Origin: an uncultured Lachnospiraceae bacterium
GTDB lineage: Bacteria; Bacillota; Clostridia; Lachnospirales; Lachnospiraceae
Length of the DNA stretch: 64,000 bases
Assembly (NCBI GenBank): GCA_951802115.1
Contig: CATOPL010000007.1
Span: forward strand, 62,001 to 126,000
Reading direction: 5' to 3'
Shown: positions 37,225 to 46,375 of the stretch, piece after piece
Layout of the letters: each line of letters starts with the position of its first letter
Position numbering within the stretch: position 1 is the stretch's first letter
Notes under the pieces: model-generated
What the model was told of the DNA's origin: nothing
The model's input: the letters and a program-made list of their open reading frames with translations, nothing else
The model's database searches: none
Made by a program: the position numbers and the translations under genes

Positions 37225-37302
37225 AATCTCATTCCTCCATCTTTCCCCTTGTCCGCTGATCCTACGGAACCCTTGTACTTTTTAGTAACTATTCTATCAT
37301 AT

Positions 37303-37370
37303 GTCACCAATTTTCAACAGAAAATTGATGACCTGCTTGCGCATCAGCACAATTCATTCTATCACATCTT
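37303..37370 (-). repeat. Short copy C of the repeated element, upstream of dgt
   Basis: On the minus strand 37370-37320 reads GATGTGATAGAATGAATTG, then TGC-TGAT-GCGCAAGCAGG and TCATCAATTTTC. This matches the 5' end of copies A and B over about 45 bases, including the small TTGTGC/GCGCAA hairpin. It then forms its own hairpin (GTCATCAATTTTC with GAAAATTGGTGAC, 37332-37303). The large stem of A and B is missing. Confidence 0.6.
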
Positions 37371-37418
37371 ACCGGCTTTGGAAACTATCCGCACGCCAGT
37401 ATACCGATCCGTCTTCTC

Positions 37419-38852
37419 CTATACCTGGCTGCTTCTGTACTGGTTGGGCGTGACTCCCGTTTCTTTTTTAAAAAGAGTACAGAAATACTTCGCATCCGGA
37501 TACCCTACCTGTTGGCAAATCAGATTGATTTTCTGATTCGTATTTTTCAGAAGCAGCTTGGCTTTCTCTATCCGGAGGGCAGTAAGATAATTCACAAAAG
37601 TCGCAGAGGTCTCTTTCATAAAAATCTTGCTCAGATACTGCGGAGTAATCTTCAGCTTTTCCGCAACAGAATTCAGGGAGATCTGCTCTGCATAATGCTC
37701 GTTCATCTCGGAGATTGCCTGTCTTACAAATCTGGAATACTGATCCATACTGTCATTCGGATCCTCCTGAAAATATTCCCGTATGCAGTCGGTGATCTCC
37801 GTAAAGGTTTTTGCCCGGGATAATCTTTCCACCGCCAGAAAATAACGCCGTTTTGAGCCCTTTTTCAAAAGTCCGGATACGGCAGTCATCCGAATTGTCC
37901 TGGGATGCTCATGTCTCTTGCGCATCTCCTCCATATGCCGGATCAGCAGCTCTTTATATTCTCCATACGAATGCTGGCATTGAAGTTTCCGGAGTTTGGA
38001 CTGGATATATTCATCCTCCTGGTCCGGCCCTCCTGTATGCTCCATAGCCGGCGTATAGTTGATAAAACGGGACGTATATGTGATGGACCAGATCACCGCT
38101 TCCTGTAACCTGTCCCATACAGCTTTTATCGAATCTACCGTCTGAAGACTCTGGATGGTGTAAACACATATAACGTTTTCAAAATCCTTCAACAAAGCAT
38201 TCAGTCTGGCAATGGCCATATGATTGACCGCATGGTCCCGGAAGCCGATGCAGATACCCCGGTACTGCTTGTCCGGCAGGTATGACAGATACAAATCCCT
38301 TTCCTTCAAAAGTGTCTTTTCCATCTCCTCCGGAAGCTTAGAAGTTCCGCTCATGTACAGCACTGCGAAGAAGCACTCTGTATACTGCATATGTGAGATC
38401 CGGTATCCTAGCGCTTCATCATCTGCTTCTGAGAACAGATAGCTCATATGCGGATCTTTCTTTTCATTCACCAGCTTTTCCCTTGCCGCTTCCTGAAGAT
38501 AACGCTGCAGGAGCGAAAGAAATTCCTCTGGTATGATGGGTTTTAGAATATAGTCTGTAACCCCGTACCGGATGGCTTGCTGAGCATAAGTAAAATCCGC
38601 ATAACCGGTGAGCAGGAGAATTTTTCCCCGAAAATTCCTGCACTGAAGCTTTTCAGCCATGGAAAGACCATCGCATCCTGGCATACGGATATCGCTGATG
38701 ACGATATCCGGCAGCATCCGGAGCGCTGTTTGGTATCCTTCCAGTCCGTCTTTGCAGACATCGACCTCAATCGAAATATCATGTTGACGAATCAGCTCTG
38801 CAAGCCCCTCTCTGGCGTCTCGTTCATCTTCCACGATCAGTATCTTATACAT
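37419..38852 (-). CDS. YesN-type response regulator (receiver plus AraC DNA-binding domain)
   Basis: A 477-residue regulator. The receiver domain contains IVEDERDAREGL and the phosphoacceptor in DIVISDIRMPGCDGLSM; the C-terminal AraC domain has two HTH motifs (ISLNSVAEKLKITPQYLSKIF, ICQQVGYPDAKYFCTLFKKE, given in parts). The middle region is variable, as in the family. The ATG at 38852 overlaps the kinase stop by eight bases and follows GGAGG. It is expected to activate the divergent sugar ABC operon. Confidence 0.92.
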   Translation of the reverse strand: MYKILIVEDERDAREGLAELIRQHDISIEVDVCKDGLEGYQTALRMLPDIVISDIRMPGCDGLSMAEKLQCRNFRGKILLLTGYADFTYAQQAIRYGVTDYILKPIIPEEFLSLLQRYLQEAAREKLVNEKKDPHMSYLFSEADDEALGYRISHMQYTECFFAVLYMSGTSKLPEEMEKTLLKERDLYLSYLPDKQYRGICIGFRDHAVNHMAIARLNALLKDFENVICVYTIQSLQTVDSIKAVWDRLQEAVIWSITYTSRFINYTPAMEHTGGPDQEDEYIQSKLRKLQCQHSYGEYKELLIRHMEEMRKRHEHPRTIRMTAVSGLLKKGSKRRYFLAVERLSRAKTFTEITDCIREYFQEDPNDSMDQYSRFVRQAISEMNEHYAEQISLNSVAEKLKITPQYLSKIFMKETSATFVNYLTALRIEKAKLLLKNTNQKINLICQQVGYPDAKYFCTLFKKETGVTPNQYRSSQV

Positions 38853-40686
38853 GCTGCGCATCCTCCATTTCTCTCACCGGAATAAAAAGCTTGAATACCG
38901 TCGCTCCCCGGCCTGACGTGACCATGAGGCGATGTCCCGGATAATAATTTCTCATGCGGTAAAAGATATTAGAAAGTCCGATACCCTGAAACGTCTCTGC
39001 CTGCTGGTGGAAGAACCGGTTGAGTGCATCCGTCTGCTCTTTTGTCATTCCGGTTCCATTGTCCTCAATACAGATCCGGAGGTACTTCTCTTCTCTGCCC
39101 AGAATACGAAAAGTAATCTTTATCTTTCCTTTCCAGGAAATGCTTTCAAAACCATGGAGCAGTGAATTTTCCAGAAAAGGCTGAAGAAGAAGCTTATGGA
39201 TCTGCAGCCGTTCTGCTCCCGGCTGTACATGGAGATCGTACAAGAATGAATTGTGATACCGGATTTTCTGAAGTTCCAGATATTGCTGAAGCCACCGAAT
39301 CTCATTTTCTATGGGTACCACTTTATTCATATCATAGACCGTATATCGCAGAATATATGCCAGACGGTTCAGCTGTTCACTCACATCTCTGCAGTCCTCC
39401 CGGATGGCCAGCCAGTTGATGGAATCAATGGTATTAAACAAAAAATGCGGATTGATCTGCAGCTCCATGGATTTTAGTTCCGCTTCACAGGCAGCTTTGG
39501 TAATTTCCAAGATATGCTCATACTGTCTTCTGTTTCTTTCCAGAAGATTCCGAATCAAAGCCAGCATACGGTCCACCGACTCACCAATCACCTTGATCTC
39601 ATTGCGGCAGTTGATATCCATACTTATATTCAGATGACTTTCGTCCACCTGGTCCACCTGCCTCGCCATTCGCTCCAGAGAGCCAACAAAATTCCTGCAC
39701 AGGAGAAACGCTCCGAACAATGAACCTACCAGAAGCAGCAGAATAATAACAAGCGTGCGGATCCACAGGGTATTCAAATCCCTGTGCAGCAACCTGTAAT
39801 CTACAATATTCAAAAGCTTCAAATTAAAATGGTTCACATACGACATGGAGAAGAGATAATCACCCTGGCGCATGCTTTTTCCGTCCTCCAGAAGCGATAA
39901 ATCAATCTCTTCGTATTCCGGAATACTTGAAAACGCATATCCTCCTGGAACATCCCGCGAACAGATCAGATGATCTGTCTCATTCAGCAGGATTTTGTCC
40001 GAATACGGAAAAGTATGAGAAGTAGGATTATTGATTTCCCGGTCGATCTTTGAAGGATCAATAAACAGAAAAAGATATCCCACCACTTTCAGATTTCCAT
40101 AGTCCATCAAACGGTTTGCAAGAAAGAAACAGGGGTATTGTTCATCGTACCAGTCTTCTTCCGCAGAAATCATATGATAAAGCAGCATATCGGAAGCCAT
40201 CAGCTGTTCTTTCAGCTCTTTTTTATTTTCCTGAAAATAGCGGATAACAGATTCTGTACTTTCCCTTCCCTCCGCATACAAATAGGAGCTTCCCCGATCG
40301 CTGATGATCCCCACCGCCTTGATCTCCGGCCTCATCATCATATTAGAACGGATAATTGTTGTCATAGCGTCCGACAGACGATTATACCGAACGGAAGTCT
40401 CCGGCACTTCATTCATCTGAGTCACGGTATTAACACAGACGGTATCTGTTGCAAGCTGAAAAAACAGCTGCTGATATGTACTCAGTGTGTTGTTCAAAAG
40501 GTTTGTTGTCAGAATCAGATTATCTTCCAGAAGAATAGTATCTTTCATCTGCAGTTTCCTGCTGGTCGCTGAATAGTTAAACATCTGTACAAAAAAGACA
40601 GGAAGTACCGTGATAAAAAAAAGGAGACCTACGATTTGATATCGGATTTTGAACATCCCATCTTTAAATTTTCGTAACAGTTTCAT
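38845..40686 (-). CDS. YesM-type sensor histidine kinase
   Basis: A 613-residue membrane kinase. A helix at about residues 13-33 and another at about 305-327 flank an extracellular sensor domain of some 270 residues; a HAMP linker (NFVGSLERMARQVDQVDES) follows. The kinase domain shows QINPHFLFNTIDSINWL with the phosphoacceptor histidine, then FLENSLLHG and EDNGTGM in the ATPase part. GGAGGTGGAGG precedes the ATG. Pairs with the YesN gene; typical sensor of carbohydrate uptake. Confidence 0.92.
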   Translation of the reverse strand: MKLLRKFKDGMFKIRYQIVGLLFFITVLPVFFVQMFNYSATSRKLQMKDTILLEDNLILTTNLLNNTLSTYQQLFFQLATDTVCVNTVTQMNEVPETSVRYNRLSDAMTTIIRSNMMMRPEIKAVGIISDRGSSYLYAEGRESTESVIRYFQENKKELKEQLMASDMLLYHMISAEEDWYDEQYPCFFLANRLMDYGNLKVVGYLFLFIDPSKIDREINNPTSHTFPYSDKILLNETDHLICSRDVPGGYAFSSIPEYEEIDLSLLEDGKSMRQGDYLFSMSYVNHFNLKLLNIVDYRLLHRDLNTLWIRTLVIILLLLVGSLFGAFLLCRNFVGSLERMARQVDQVDESHLNISMDINCRNEIKVIGESVDRMLALIRNLLERNRRQYEHILEITKAACEAELKSMELQINPHFLFNTIDSINWLAIREDCRDVSEQLNRLAYILRYTVYDMNKVVPIENEIRWLQQYLELQKIRYHNSFLYDLHVQPGAERLQIHKLLLQPFLENSLLHGFESISWKGKIKITFRILGREEKYLRICIEDNGTGMTKEQTDALNRFFHQQAETFQGIGLSNIFYRMRNYYPGHRLMVTSGRGATVFKLFIPVREMEDAQHV

Positions 40687-40780
40687 CCTCCACCTCCTGT
40701 TATGATATAACTAAATTATAAAAAGTATATGGATAACAGTCAACAAACATTAAAAAACAAGAACTTTACTTGTATAATTT

Positions 40781-40835
40781 AACGGAATAATATTAAAAAA
40801 ACGGAATATTCATTCGTGATTTTTTCAGTTATGAT
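40781..40835 (+). promoter_or_regulatory. Candidate activator site and promoter of the sugar ABC operon
   Basis: AACGGAATA occurs twice in direct orientation, at 40781-40789 and 40800-40808. About 20 bp further lies TATGAT (40830-40835) with no consensus -35 box. Direct repeats in front of a weak -35 fit an AraC-type activator such as the divergent YesN protein. A second -10 candidate (TATAAT at 40773-40778) overlaps the repeats. Confidence 0.45.
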
Positions 40836-40883
40836 AAGAACATCTTACAACTCAGACCAACTATTAATCAAGGAGGGAAAAAC

Positions 40884-42191
40884 ATGAAAAAGAAAAGACT
40901 TGCAGCCATGCTTCTGGCCGGACTTATGACACTATCCGTTATCGGGTGCGGATCTTCCGGGCAAACTCAGACGCCAGACAACAGTTCTTCTGAAAACAGC
41001 AGTGCAGAAAATAACGCTGCGACACAATCGGAAAATGACATTTCTGGTGAACAGACTACGATCCAAATGTGGTATCATATTTCTCCTGACCAGGCCGCTG
41101 TACTCCTGAGTATGATTGACGAATTCCAGACTCTTCATCCGGACATCAAAGTCGAGACACAGAGCGTTGCTTTTGCAGAAATCAAAAAACAGCTCTCCAT
41201 CGGCGTTGCCGCTAATCAGCTCCCGGATGTCACTCTGTGCGACACGGTCGACAATGTTTCTTTTGCAGCCATGGGCGCCGCCGTGGATATTACGGAAGAA
41301 GTGGAAGCCTGGGGAGAGATCGACAACTATTATGACGCTCCGAGATCATCCGCTGTCTATGAAGACAGATACTACGGCGTTCCGTATTACAGCAACTGTC
41401 TGGCGATCATGTACAACAAAGACATTTTCGATGAAATGGGCCTTGCCTATCCGACCAGCGAATGGACCTGGGACGAATTCAAAGATCTGGTGGCAAAAAC
41501 CACCACGCCGGATCATTACGGACTGACCATGTCCCTGATCAAATCAGAAGAAGGTACTTTCAACGTTCTTCCATTCATCTGCCAGGCGGGAGCCAACTGG
41601 GATTCTCTGAATTCTGACGGAGCTAAGGAAGCGCTGACCATGATCAATGATTTCTACCAGAACGGCTATATGAGTAAAGAGCTTATTTCCATGACTCAGG
41701 CAGATATGTGCGCGTCTCTGTTCGCCACCGGCAAATCCGCCATGATGGTGGCCGGCAGCTGGCTGAACACCAATATCCAGAACGAGAACCCGGATCTGAA
41801 CTATGATGTCGTCCTGTTCCCGACCAACAAATCAGCAACATCTCTCATCGGCGGCGGTAACATCATGATGATGAAGGACGATCACAAGGCAGCTGCATGG
41901 GAACTGATGAAGTTTTTGAGCAGTAAAGAAAATTCTCTGAAGTACTGTGAAGACGCCGGATATATCTCCCCCAGAACCGATGCAGTAGCAGAAAGCAGCG
42001 TATGGCAGGACGACCCGATCCTTTCTGTCTACACGAAACAGCTTGCAGAAGCTATGCCCCGCGGACCACATCCCAAATGGCCGGAGATCTCAAGCGCGCT
42101 CCAGTTTGCCTATCAGGATGTCCTGTCCGGAACCTCTTCTGTAGAAGATGCTCTGAACAAAGCGGCCGCAGAGATCGAAGAGATTAAATAA
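40884..42191 (+). CDS. Sugar ABC transporter substrate-binding lipoprotein
   Basis: A 435-residue extracellular binding protein of family 1. The signal peptide ends in the lipobox LSVIGCGSS, followed by a Ser/Asn-rich linker. TTIQMWYHISPDQ and the type I pattern (MYNKDIFDEMGL, WTWDEFKDL, GKSAMMVAGSW) are typical. Feeds two permeases downstream; no ATPase is encoded, so a shared MsmX-type ATPase is expected. AGGAGGGAAAA precedes the ATG. Confidence 0.93.
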   Translation: MKKKRLAAMLLAGLMTLSVIGCGSSGQTQTPDNSSSENSSAENNAATQSENDISGEQTTIQMWYHISPDQAAVLLSMIDEFQTLHPDIKVETQSVAFAEIKKQLSIGVAANQLPDVTLCDTVDNVSFAAMGAAVDITEEVEAWGEIDNYYDAPRSSAVYEDRYYGVPYYSNCLAIMYNKDIFDEMGLAYPTSEWTWDEFKDLVAKTTTPDHYGLTMSLIKSEEGTFNVLPFICQAGANWDSLNSDGAKEALTMINDFYQNGYMSKELISMTQADMCASLFATGKSAMMVAGSWLNTNIQNENPDLNYDVVLFPTNKSATSLIGGGNIMMMKDDHKAAAWELMKFLSSKENSLKYCEDAGYISPRTDAVAESSVWQDDPILSVYTKQLAEAMPRGPHPKWPEISSALQFAYQDVLSGTSSVEDALNKAAAEIEEIK

Positions 42192-42204
42192 CCGTATGAC
42201 CATT

Positions 42205-42241
42205 GGCGCCGCAGACAGCAGCATTTGTACTCTGCGGTGCC
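42205..42241 (+). terminator. Intercistronic hairpin after the binding-protein gene
   Basis: GGCGCCGCAGA (42205-42215) pairs with TCTGCGGTGCC (42231-42241), followed by TTCTTT. Such a leaky terminator would keep the binding protein more abundant than the permeases, which is common in these operons. Confidence 0.7.
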
Positions 42242-42277
42242 TTCTTTATGTCCGACACAGATAAAAAAAGAAAGGTG

Positions 42278-43189
42278 ATGACCGTGAAAAAAAAGAAAGG
42301 CTATTTCTTCCGTAAGAAGATGACATTTTTTGCATTTGTCCTTCCGGGAGCCATCTATATGACCGTGATGATCATCCTGCCCATTCTGAGCAATATCATC
42401 ATGAGCTTCCAGGATGTAAACCTGATGAATTTTGCATCCGGAGACACCCATTTTATAGGACTTGCCATGTACCAGGATATTTTCCGTGACAAAGTCATGT
42501 GGACTTCCATCTGGAACACGCTCTGGTTTACCCTCTGGTGTCTGATTTTCCAGTTTCCCATTGGCTTTGCCATGGCCATGTTTTTCAGTAAAGATTTTAA
42601 AGGTTCCCGTTTTCTGAGAGGAATCAACGTGATTGCATGGATGATCCCCATGGTTGCCGTATCCGGAATCTTCAAATATATGTTCAACAGCGACATCGGA
42701 ATTATCAACCGGATCCTTTTAGATCTGCATATTATCAAAACTCCTGTAGAATGGCTGGCGCACGGCAATACCGCCATGGCTTCCATCATCGCCGCCAATG
42801 TCTGGAAAGGCGTTCCTTTTAACATGATTCTGCTGGCAACCGCTCTGACTACAGTTCCTGCTGATGTCTATGAATCCGCGAGTATCGACGGCGCCAACCA
42901 GATACAGAGATTTTTTTACATAACCGTTCCACTCTTAAAACCGGCTATTATCTCAGTTCTGACTCTTGGATTCATCTATACCTTCAAAGTCTTTGATCTG
43001 GTATATGTCATGACCGGAGGCGGCCCCGGCTCCTCTACGGAAATGCTGTCGACACTGGCTTATCGCTACTCTTTTAACGAGTATAATTTCTCTCAGGGAG
43101 CAGCCGTTGCCAACGTTCTGTTTGTGCTTCTGATGCTGGTAGGCGTGTTCTATATCCGCATTGTCACAAAAGAAGATGAAGAAATATAG
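42278..43189 (+). CDS. Sugar ABC transporter permease, MalF type
   Basis: Integral membrane subunit, 303 residues with six helices. The EAA loop reads VYESASIDGANQIQRFFYITVPLL, here in parts ESASIDGANQIQRFF, where the ATPase docks. GGGPGSSTEMLSTLAYR near the C-terminus is typical of the MalF/UgpA group. AAAGGTG immediately precedes the ATG at 42278; an in-frame ATG at 42203 lies in the terminator hairpin and is rejected. Confidence 0.93.
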   Translation: MTVKKKKGYFFRKKMTFFAFVLPGAIYMTVMIILPILSNIIMSFQDVNLMNFASGDTHFIGLAMYQDIFRDKVMWTSIWNTLWFTLWCLIFQFPIGFAMAMFFSKDFKGSRFLRGINVIAWMIPMVAVSGIFKYMFNSDIGIINRILLDLHIIKTPVEWLAHGNTAMASIIAANVWKGVPFNMILLATALTTVPADVYESASIDGANQIQRFFYITVPLLKPAIISVLTLGFIYTFKVFDLVYVMTGGGPGSSTEMLSTLAYRYSFNEYNFSQGAAVANVLFVLLMLVGVFYIRIVTKEDEEI

Positions 43190-43208
43190 AAAGGAGAGAA
43201 CATCTGTT

Positions 43209-44042
43209 ATGAAAATGAAAACCAGCGCCAGACATATGCTGCTTATGACTGCAGGAATCGTGATCACTTTGCTTTTCCTGTTTCCACTGTACTGGATGAT
43301 CACCACTTCTTTACGTCCGCCGGGAGAGACCTTCACTGATCCGTCTTTTTTCCCGTCTACAATCTGCCTGGACTCTTATGTACTGGAAAACGAACATGGT
43401 GTTACCTTATTTACCTATCTAAAAAACAGCTGTATTGTCTCCATCGGATCAACTCTGATCACCATGGTGCTTGCAATCCCCGCCTCTTATGGACTTGCAC
43501 GGTTTAAGAATAAGATGATCAGCGTTGGACTGTTTGTTTTTCTGGTAGCGCAGATGCTTCCCAGCTCCCTGATACTGACGCCGCTGTTCGTAAATTTCAG
43601 CAAACTGGGTCTGATCAACAACCACATTGGCGTAATGCTGGCGGATGCTACCATTACAATTCCCTTCGCCGTCATTATCCTGCGGACTTACTTCAAAGAT
43701 ATTCCCAAAGAACTTGAAGAAGCGGCGATCATTGACGGATGCGGTCCCTGGAAAACCTTTATCAAGATCATGGTTCCCGTCAGTTCCTCCGGAATTATCA
43801 CGGCGCTTTCCATGTCCTTGTTCATGGCATGGGGCGACATGGTATTCTCGCTTACATTCTTAAACCAGGAAAACATGAAGACTCTCCCGCTCATCCTGTA
43901 TAAAGCCATGGGCGAACTGGGAGTCAGATGGGAGATTCTCATGGCCTACTCAACTGTGGTTGTTCTCCCGATCCTGATTATTTTTATCATTATGCAAAGA
44001 TATATCGTCAATGGTCTGACCGCCGGAGCGGTCAAGGGTTAA
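43209..44042 (+). CDS. Sugar ABC transporter permease, MalG type
   Basis: Second permease, 277 residues and six helices. LFPLYWMITTSLRPPGETF at the N-terminus and the EAA loop ELEEAAIIDGCGPWKTFIKI are diagnostic. AAAGGAGAGAAC precedes the ATG used. Nineteen bases after the first permease. A CATCTGCC/GGCAGATG inverted repeat lies in the 109-bp gap to the glycosidase. Confidence 0.93.
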   Translation: MKMKTSARHMLLMTAGIVITLLFLFPLYWMITTSLRPPGETFTDPSFFPSTICLDSYVLENEHGVTLFTYLKNSCIVSIGSTLITMVLAIPASYGLARFKNKMISVGLFVFLVAQMLPSSLILTPLFVNFSKLGLINNHIGVMLADATITIPFAVIILRTYFKDIPKELEEAAIIDGCGPWKTFIKIMVPVSSSGIITALSMSLFMAWGDMVFSLTFLNQENMKTLPLILYKAMGELGVRWEILMAYSTVVVLPILIIFIIMQRYIVNGLTAGAVKG

Positions 44043-44151
44043 CAAACCCCGTCATCTGCCCAGAACTTCAGAACAGCCGCTGAATACAGAAAACAAACCA
44101 GCGCAAACCGACGGCAGATGCGAAACTTTGATTAAGGAGGTTTCTAAACAA

Positions 44152-46164
44152 ATGGCATATTATACAATCCCTGATTTTGAAGGAAAGATCTGCGGACAAA
44201 GACTCGTCTGGGAAACTGCAGGTGAACTTGTCTATCTGGAACCTTACGGCAAAGACGCGATCCGCTTCCGCGCTTCTAAAAGCCTTCATATCGATGAGGA
44301 TCTGAACTGGACGCTTCTCCCGCCGCAAAAAACCGATCAGGTACAGATTAATATGGATTCCAGACGGGGACAGCTCGTCAACGGAAAGATCACTGCAACA
44401 ATCACCGGTGACGGAACGGTCACTTACTTTAAGACGAATACCGGCGAAGTGCTGCTCAAAGAATCCTGGATCGACGGCAGAATCCACACGGCTCCGCTTC
44501 GAAGGGCAAGAGAATACCGCGTGACCTCCGGAAATCAATTCCGGCTGAGCGTCTATTTTCAGGAAGATGCCACAGAACATTTTTACGGAATGGGTCAGGA
44601 TGCCAACGACTGCTTTGACCTGAAGGGTTCCACGGTAGAACTCCTGCAGAAAAACGGCAAATGCACCATTCCCTATGTTTATTCTTCTAAAGGCTACGGT
44701 TTTATCTGGAACAATCCGGCGGTGGGAAGAGCGGAATTTGTCAAAAATCATACGCTCTGGCACGCCCAGTGTGCAAAACAGCTTGACTATATCGTTTTAA
44801 CCGGAGACAGTCCGGACGAGATCAACGGCCACTTTACAGAGATTACCGGACGCGCACCGATGCTTCCTGACTGGGCGGCCGGTTTCTGGCAGTGCAAACT
44901 GCGCTATGAAACACAGGAAGAGCTTCTTTCTGTAGCGCGCGAATATAAAAAACGCAATCTTCCTATCTCTGTCATCGTCATCGACTATTTTCACTGGACC
45001 ATGCAGGGGGACTGGAAGTTTGACCCAGAAAAATGGCCGGATCCAAAAGCCATGGTAGAAGAACTTGAGCAGATGGGAATCCGACTGATGGTTTCCATCT
45101 GGCCCACCGTGGATCCCCGAAGCGAGAATTATGCCTACATGATGCGGCACAATTACCTGCTGCAGGCAGAAAAAGGTGTGGATGTCGTATTCATGTTCTT
45201 CGGTCCTCAGACCTATGTGGATACCACTCACCCGGACGGACAGCAATATTTCTGGTCCAGAGCAAAGAAAAATTATTACGACTATGGGATCCGGACTTTC
45301 TGGCTGGACGAAGCAGAACCGGAGATGCGCCCTTATGATTATGACAATGTACGGATGTATCTGGGTAATGCAGAAGAAGTCAGCAACCTTTACTGTGTCG
45401 GCTATGCCAAAGCTTTCTATGACGGACTTAAAGAGCAGGGAGAAGCGGTCTGCAATCTGGTCCGCTGCGCCTGGCTTGGAAGCCAGCGCTACGGAGTCGT
45501 TCTCTGGTCCGGCGATATCGCCTCCACATTCGACAGCCTCCGCAAGCAGCTAAAAGCCGGTCTGAATGTATCGCTGTGCGGCATTCCCTGGTGGACCACG
45601 GACATTGGCGGATTTATCAACGGCGATCCTGAAGATGAGGAATTCCGGGAACTGATCGTGCGCTGGTTTGAGTTCGGAGTCTTCTGTCCGATCTTCCGCC
45701 TCCATGGATTCCGGCTCCCCTATCCGATTCGGGATATTCTGAATCCGGACGGATACTGCGGTTCCGGCGGACCTAACGAAGTATGGAGTTTCGGAGAACG
45801 GGCGTATGAGATTATCACCGGACTCTTACATCTGCGCGAGCGCCTGATCCCTTATCTGATGGAACAGATGAAAACTGCCAGTGATACCGGACGTCCGGTC
45901 ATGAGACCACTGTTTTATGACTTTCCCAAAGACCAAAATACCTATGCAGCGGAAGACGAATACATGTTTGGTCCCGATCTTCTGGTAGCGCCTGTGATCA
46001 CAAAGCATGCTCTGACAAGATCCGTCTATCTTCCGGCCGGCGCCAGATGGACGGAGGCATATACCGGCATCGCATACGAAGGCGGTCGTCAGATTGAAGT
46101 GCCGGCTCCGCTGGAAAAGATTCCTGTTTTCTACCGAGATGGCAAAGATCTGGGATTATTTTGA
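44152..46164 (+). CDS. Glycoside hydrolase family 31 enzyme, alpha-xylosidase/alpha-glucosidase type
   Basis: Probably cytosolic (no signal peptide), 670 residues. An N-terminal beta domain is followed by a TIM barrel with FWLDEAEPEM (nucleophile aspartate) and LWSGDIAS (acid/base aspartate); the C-terminal beta domains end near residue 670. The WLDEAEPE form is closer to the alpha-xylosidase side of GH31 than to WxDMNE alpha-glucosidases, but the substrate is not certain. TTAAGGAGG precedes the ATG. Last gene of the importer operon, so it likely cuts the imported oligosaccharide. Confidence 0.9.
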   Translation: MAYYTIPDFEGKICGQRLVWETAGELVYLEPYGKDAIRFRASKSLHIDEDLNWTLLPPQKTDQVQINMDSRRGQLVNGKITATITGDGTVTYFKTNTGEVLLKESWIDGRIHTAPLRRAREYRVTSGNQFRLSVYFQEDATEHFYGMGQDANDCFDLKGSTVELLQKNGKCTIPYVYSSKGYGFIWNNPAVGRAEFVKNHTLWHAQCAKQLDYIVLTGDSPDEINGHFTEITGRAPMLPDWAAGFWQCKLRYETQEELLSVAREYKKRNLPISVIVIDYFHWTMQGDWKFDPEKWPDPKAMVEELEQMGIRLMVSIWPTVDPRSENYAYMMRHNYLLQAEKGVDVVFMFFGPQTYVDTTHPDGQQYFWSRAKKNYYDYGIRTFWLDEAEPEMRPYDYDNVRMYLGNAEEVSNLYCVGYAKAFYDGLKEQGEAVCNLVRCAWLGSQRYGVVLWSGDIASTFDSLRKQLKAGLNVSLCGIPWWTTDIGGFINGDPEDEEFRELIVRWFEFGVFCPIFRLHGFRLPYPIRDILNPDGYCGSGGPNEVWSFGERAYEIITGLLHLRERLIPYLMEQMKTASDTGRPVMRPLFYDFPKDQNTYAAEDEYMFGPDLLVAPVITKHALTRSVYLPAGARWTEAYTGIAYEGGRQIEVPAPLEKIPVFYRDGKDLGLF

Positions 46165-46196
46165 TTAATCTGAAACCTGCTGAATAAAAACGTACA

Positions 46197-46252
46197 TCTG
46201 CCTGATATTCGGAGAACCTCCGACAAAGAGATAGTCCAGAATATCAGGCAGA
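46197..46252. terminator. Perfect inverted repeat between the two GH31 genes
   Basis: TCTGCCTGATATTC (46197-46210) pairs exactly with GAATATCAGGCAGA (46239-46252), with an inner GGAG/CTCC. No T-run follows. GCAGACGG at the end of the stem can instead pair with CCGTCTGC near 46292-46305, so the 210-bp gap has alternative folds. Convergent genes end on both sides. Confidence 0.5.
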
Positions 46253-46375
46253 CGGTACACTCCGTACCGCTGTGTGAAGCAAAACGGGCGAGATATCCGT
46301 CTGCGGTATGTCATATCAGGTACTGTGCACGCCGGCAGAAGCACGTTTTATAGCAGTCTCAACTCTGAGTTTCTC

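Noticed and set aside
42203-42277. An N-terminal extension of the MalF-type permease
   Set aside because: It runs through the intercistronic hairpin; the ATG at 42278 has a proper ribosome site.
44043-44151. CATCTGCC/GGCAGATG repeat before the first GH31 gene as an attenuator
   Set aside because: Only eight pairs with a loop of more than 50 bases and no T-run.
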